From the NCBI RefSeq assembly GCF_000586475.1, contig NZ_BAWJ01000014.1, forward strand, positions 41,581 to 105,580: 64,000 nt of DNA. The letters are read 5' to 3'. Of this stretch, positions 63,187 to 64,000 are shown piece by piece; position 1 is the stretch's first letter; each line of letters starts with the position of its first letter. The notes under the pieces are model-generated. The model made no database searches. It saw only the letters and a list, made by a program, of their open reading frames with translations, and was not told where the DNA came from. The translations under genes were made by a program, and so were the position numbers. The DNA is from Psychrobacter sp. JCM 18903. GTDB lineage: Bacteria > Pseudomonadota > Gammaproteobacteria > Pseudomonadales > Moraxellaceae.

Positions 63187-64000
63187 GAGACCATCCCGAA
63201 TTCTGTGTAACTGCCGTTTAGATTAAATGCTTACTAATACGCTCATCAAACATAATCATAAAACGATTCAGAGCAGACGTCCAGTTACGGATTGGCATCG
63301 ACCACTTTTTGGATGCTTGCTGGGTGGCTAAGTACACCACCTTGAATGCTGCCTGATCAGAGGGGAACACCTTACGCTTATTCACCGCTGTCCGAATCAC
63401 GCTGTTTAAAGACTCAATAGCATTGGTGGTATAAATCACTTTTCTGATGTCTTTAGGATACTCGAAGAACACCGTTAAGCCCTCCCAGTTATTACGCCAA
63501 GACTTGATGACATGTGGGTACTCTGTGCCCCAAGTCTCATCAAAGTGCTCAAGGTTGGCCTCTGCTATCTCAAGCGTATCAGCGCCATAGATGGCCTTTA
63601 AATCAGCCGCTACGGCCTTCTTATCTGTCCACGGTACGAACTTCATTGAGTAACGCACCATATGCACGATACACAGCTGAACCTTGGCTTTGGGGTAGAC
63701 GGTGTTAATGGCATCGGGGAAGCCCTTTAAACCATCGACACAGGCAATGAGTATATCTTGTACCCCGCGGTTTTGTAATTCAGTGAGAACACCTAGCCAG
63801 AACTTAGCGCCCTCATTCTCTGATAGCCACATACCAAGCAGCTCTTTTTTGCCATCAAGTCCCACGCCTAAGGCAGATAGATCGCCTTGTTGATGATCTG
63901 CTTGTCTTGGCGTACCTTAACGACGATGCAGTCCAAATAGACGATAGGATAAACACTGCTCAGCGGCCTGTTCTGCCAAGCGGTGATGTCCTCTAATATA
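63187..64000 (-). mobile_element. IS256-family insertion sequence, partial (runs off the window)
   Basis: The right end of the element begins near 63187 with gagaccatcccgaattctg, a typical IS256-like terminal repeat just beyond the transposase stop. The transposase fills the rest. The other end lies outside the window, so length and target duplication cannot be read. Confidence 0.82.
63218..64000 (-). CDS. IS256-family (mutator-type) transposase, 5' end outside window, one frame break
   Basis: DDE transposase. Read from the window edge: LEDITAWQNRPLSSVYPIVYLD (first catalytic Asp, positions 63997-63932), then KAIYL and, after a one-base loss near 63876, LGVGLDGKKELLGMWLSENEGAKF. The second Asp is in ACVDGLKGFPDAI and the Glu in TTNAIESLNSVIR. 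C-terminus FDERISKHLI. All three catalytic residues are present. The frame break in a recent mobile gene fits the sequence-error pattern seen elsewhere. Confidence 0.88.

Noticed and set aside
1..64000. Programmed frameshifting as an explanation for the breaks
   Set aside because: The sites share no slippery heptamer or downstream structure and occur in families not known to recode.
1..64000. CRISPR arrays
   Set aside because: No series of equal short repeats with regular spacers was seen on either strand.

Overview
The window looks like chromosome of a gammaproteobacterium in the Moraxellaceae, most likely Psychrobacter. This is inferred from the moderately AT-rich base composition, the protein sequences (RecBCD, CstA, AcnD/PrpF, lactate genes) and the gene neighbourhoods. 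No rRNA gene is present to confirm it. One tRNA gene (Arg, CCU) is present. The text contains about 23 places where a clearly conserved protein continues in another frame. All but one fit loss of a single base, and they hit housekeeping genes, accessory genes and a transposase alike. I therefore treat these genes as intact genes read through sequence errors, annotate each as one full-length CDS, and give the break positions.

Layout. 1-3.1 kb: end of a FAD-dependent oxidoreductase, tRNA-Arg, and two poorly known minus-strand genes (one a membrane-anchored binding-protein-like protein). 3.5-15.5 kb: recC-recB-recD, followed by a MepB-family gene. 15.5-16.9 kb: hpt and an unknown gene on the minus strand. 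17.2-20.3 kb: cstA, a small cory-CC-star protein and an ArsA/Get3-like ATPase. 20.3-25.7 kb: a solitary RelA/SpoT-domain protein, a DUF3482-type GTPase with its DUF2868 membrane partner, and an SDR oxidoreductase. 25.8-41.9 kb, all on the minus strand: a propionate (2-methylcitrate) region running LysR regulator, Nramp-like transporter, prpB, lipoprotein, prpC, acnD, small lipoprotein, Sel1 protein, prpF, 5'-nucleotidase, ABC exporter, GNAT acetyltransferase, prpD.

42-47 kb: two neighbouring single-pass membrane proteins that share a terminal DFRxE...LYRE motif, a decayed kdpB relic, and a TonB-dependent receptor behind a Fur box. 47.4-53.3 kb: the most interesting locus, four tightly packed genes encoding a TOPRIM/DUF2220-like protein, a MukB/JetC-type SMC ATPase, a kleisin-like subunit and a kite-like (MksE/JetB) subunit. 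These are the parts of a Wadjet/MksBEFG anti-plasmid system, but in the order D-C-A-B rather than the usual A-B-C-D, and with divergent sequences. 53.5-59.4 kb: lactate utilisation (LysR regulator, lctP permease, dld, lldD). 59.5-64 kb: a mobile or decayed region with a tyrosine recombinase flanked by imperfect direct repeats, about 1.8 kb with no convincing gene, one small unknown ORF and the 3' part of an IS256-family element.

How the parts work together: the lactate operon imports both lactate isomers and feeds electrons to quinone. The prp genes convert propionyl-CoA plus oxaloacetate to pyruvate and succinate. RecBCD and the SMC system both act on DNA, in repair/phage resistance and in probable plasmid restriction respectively.
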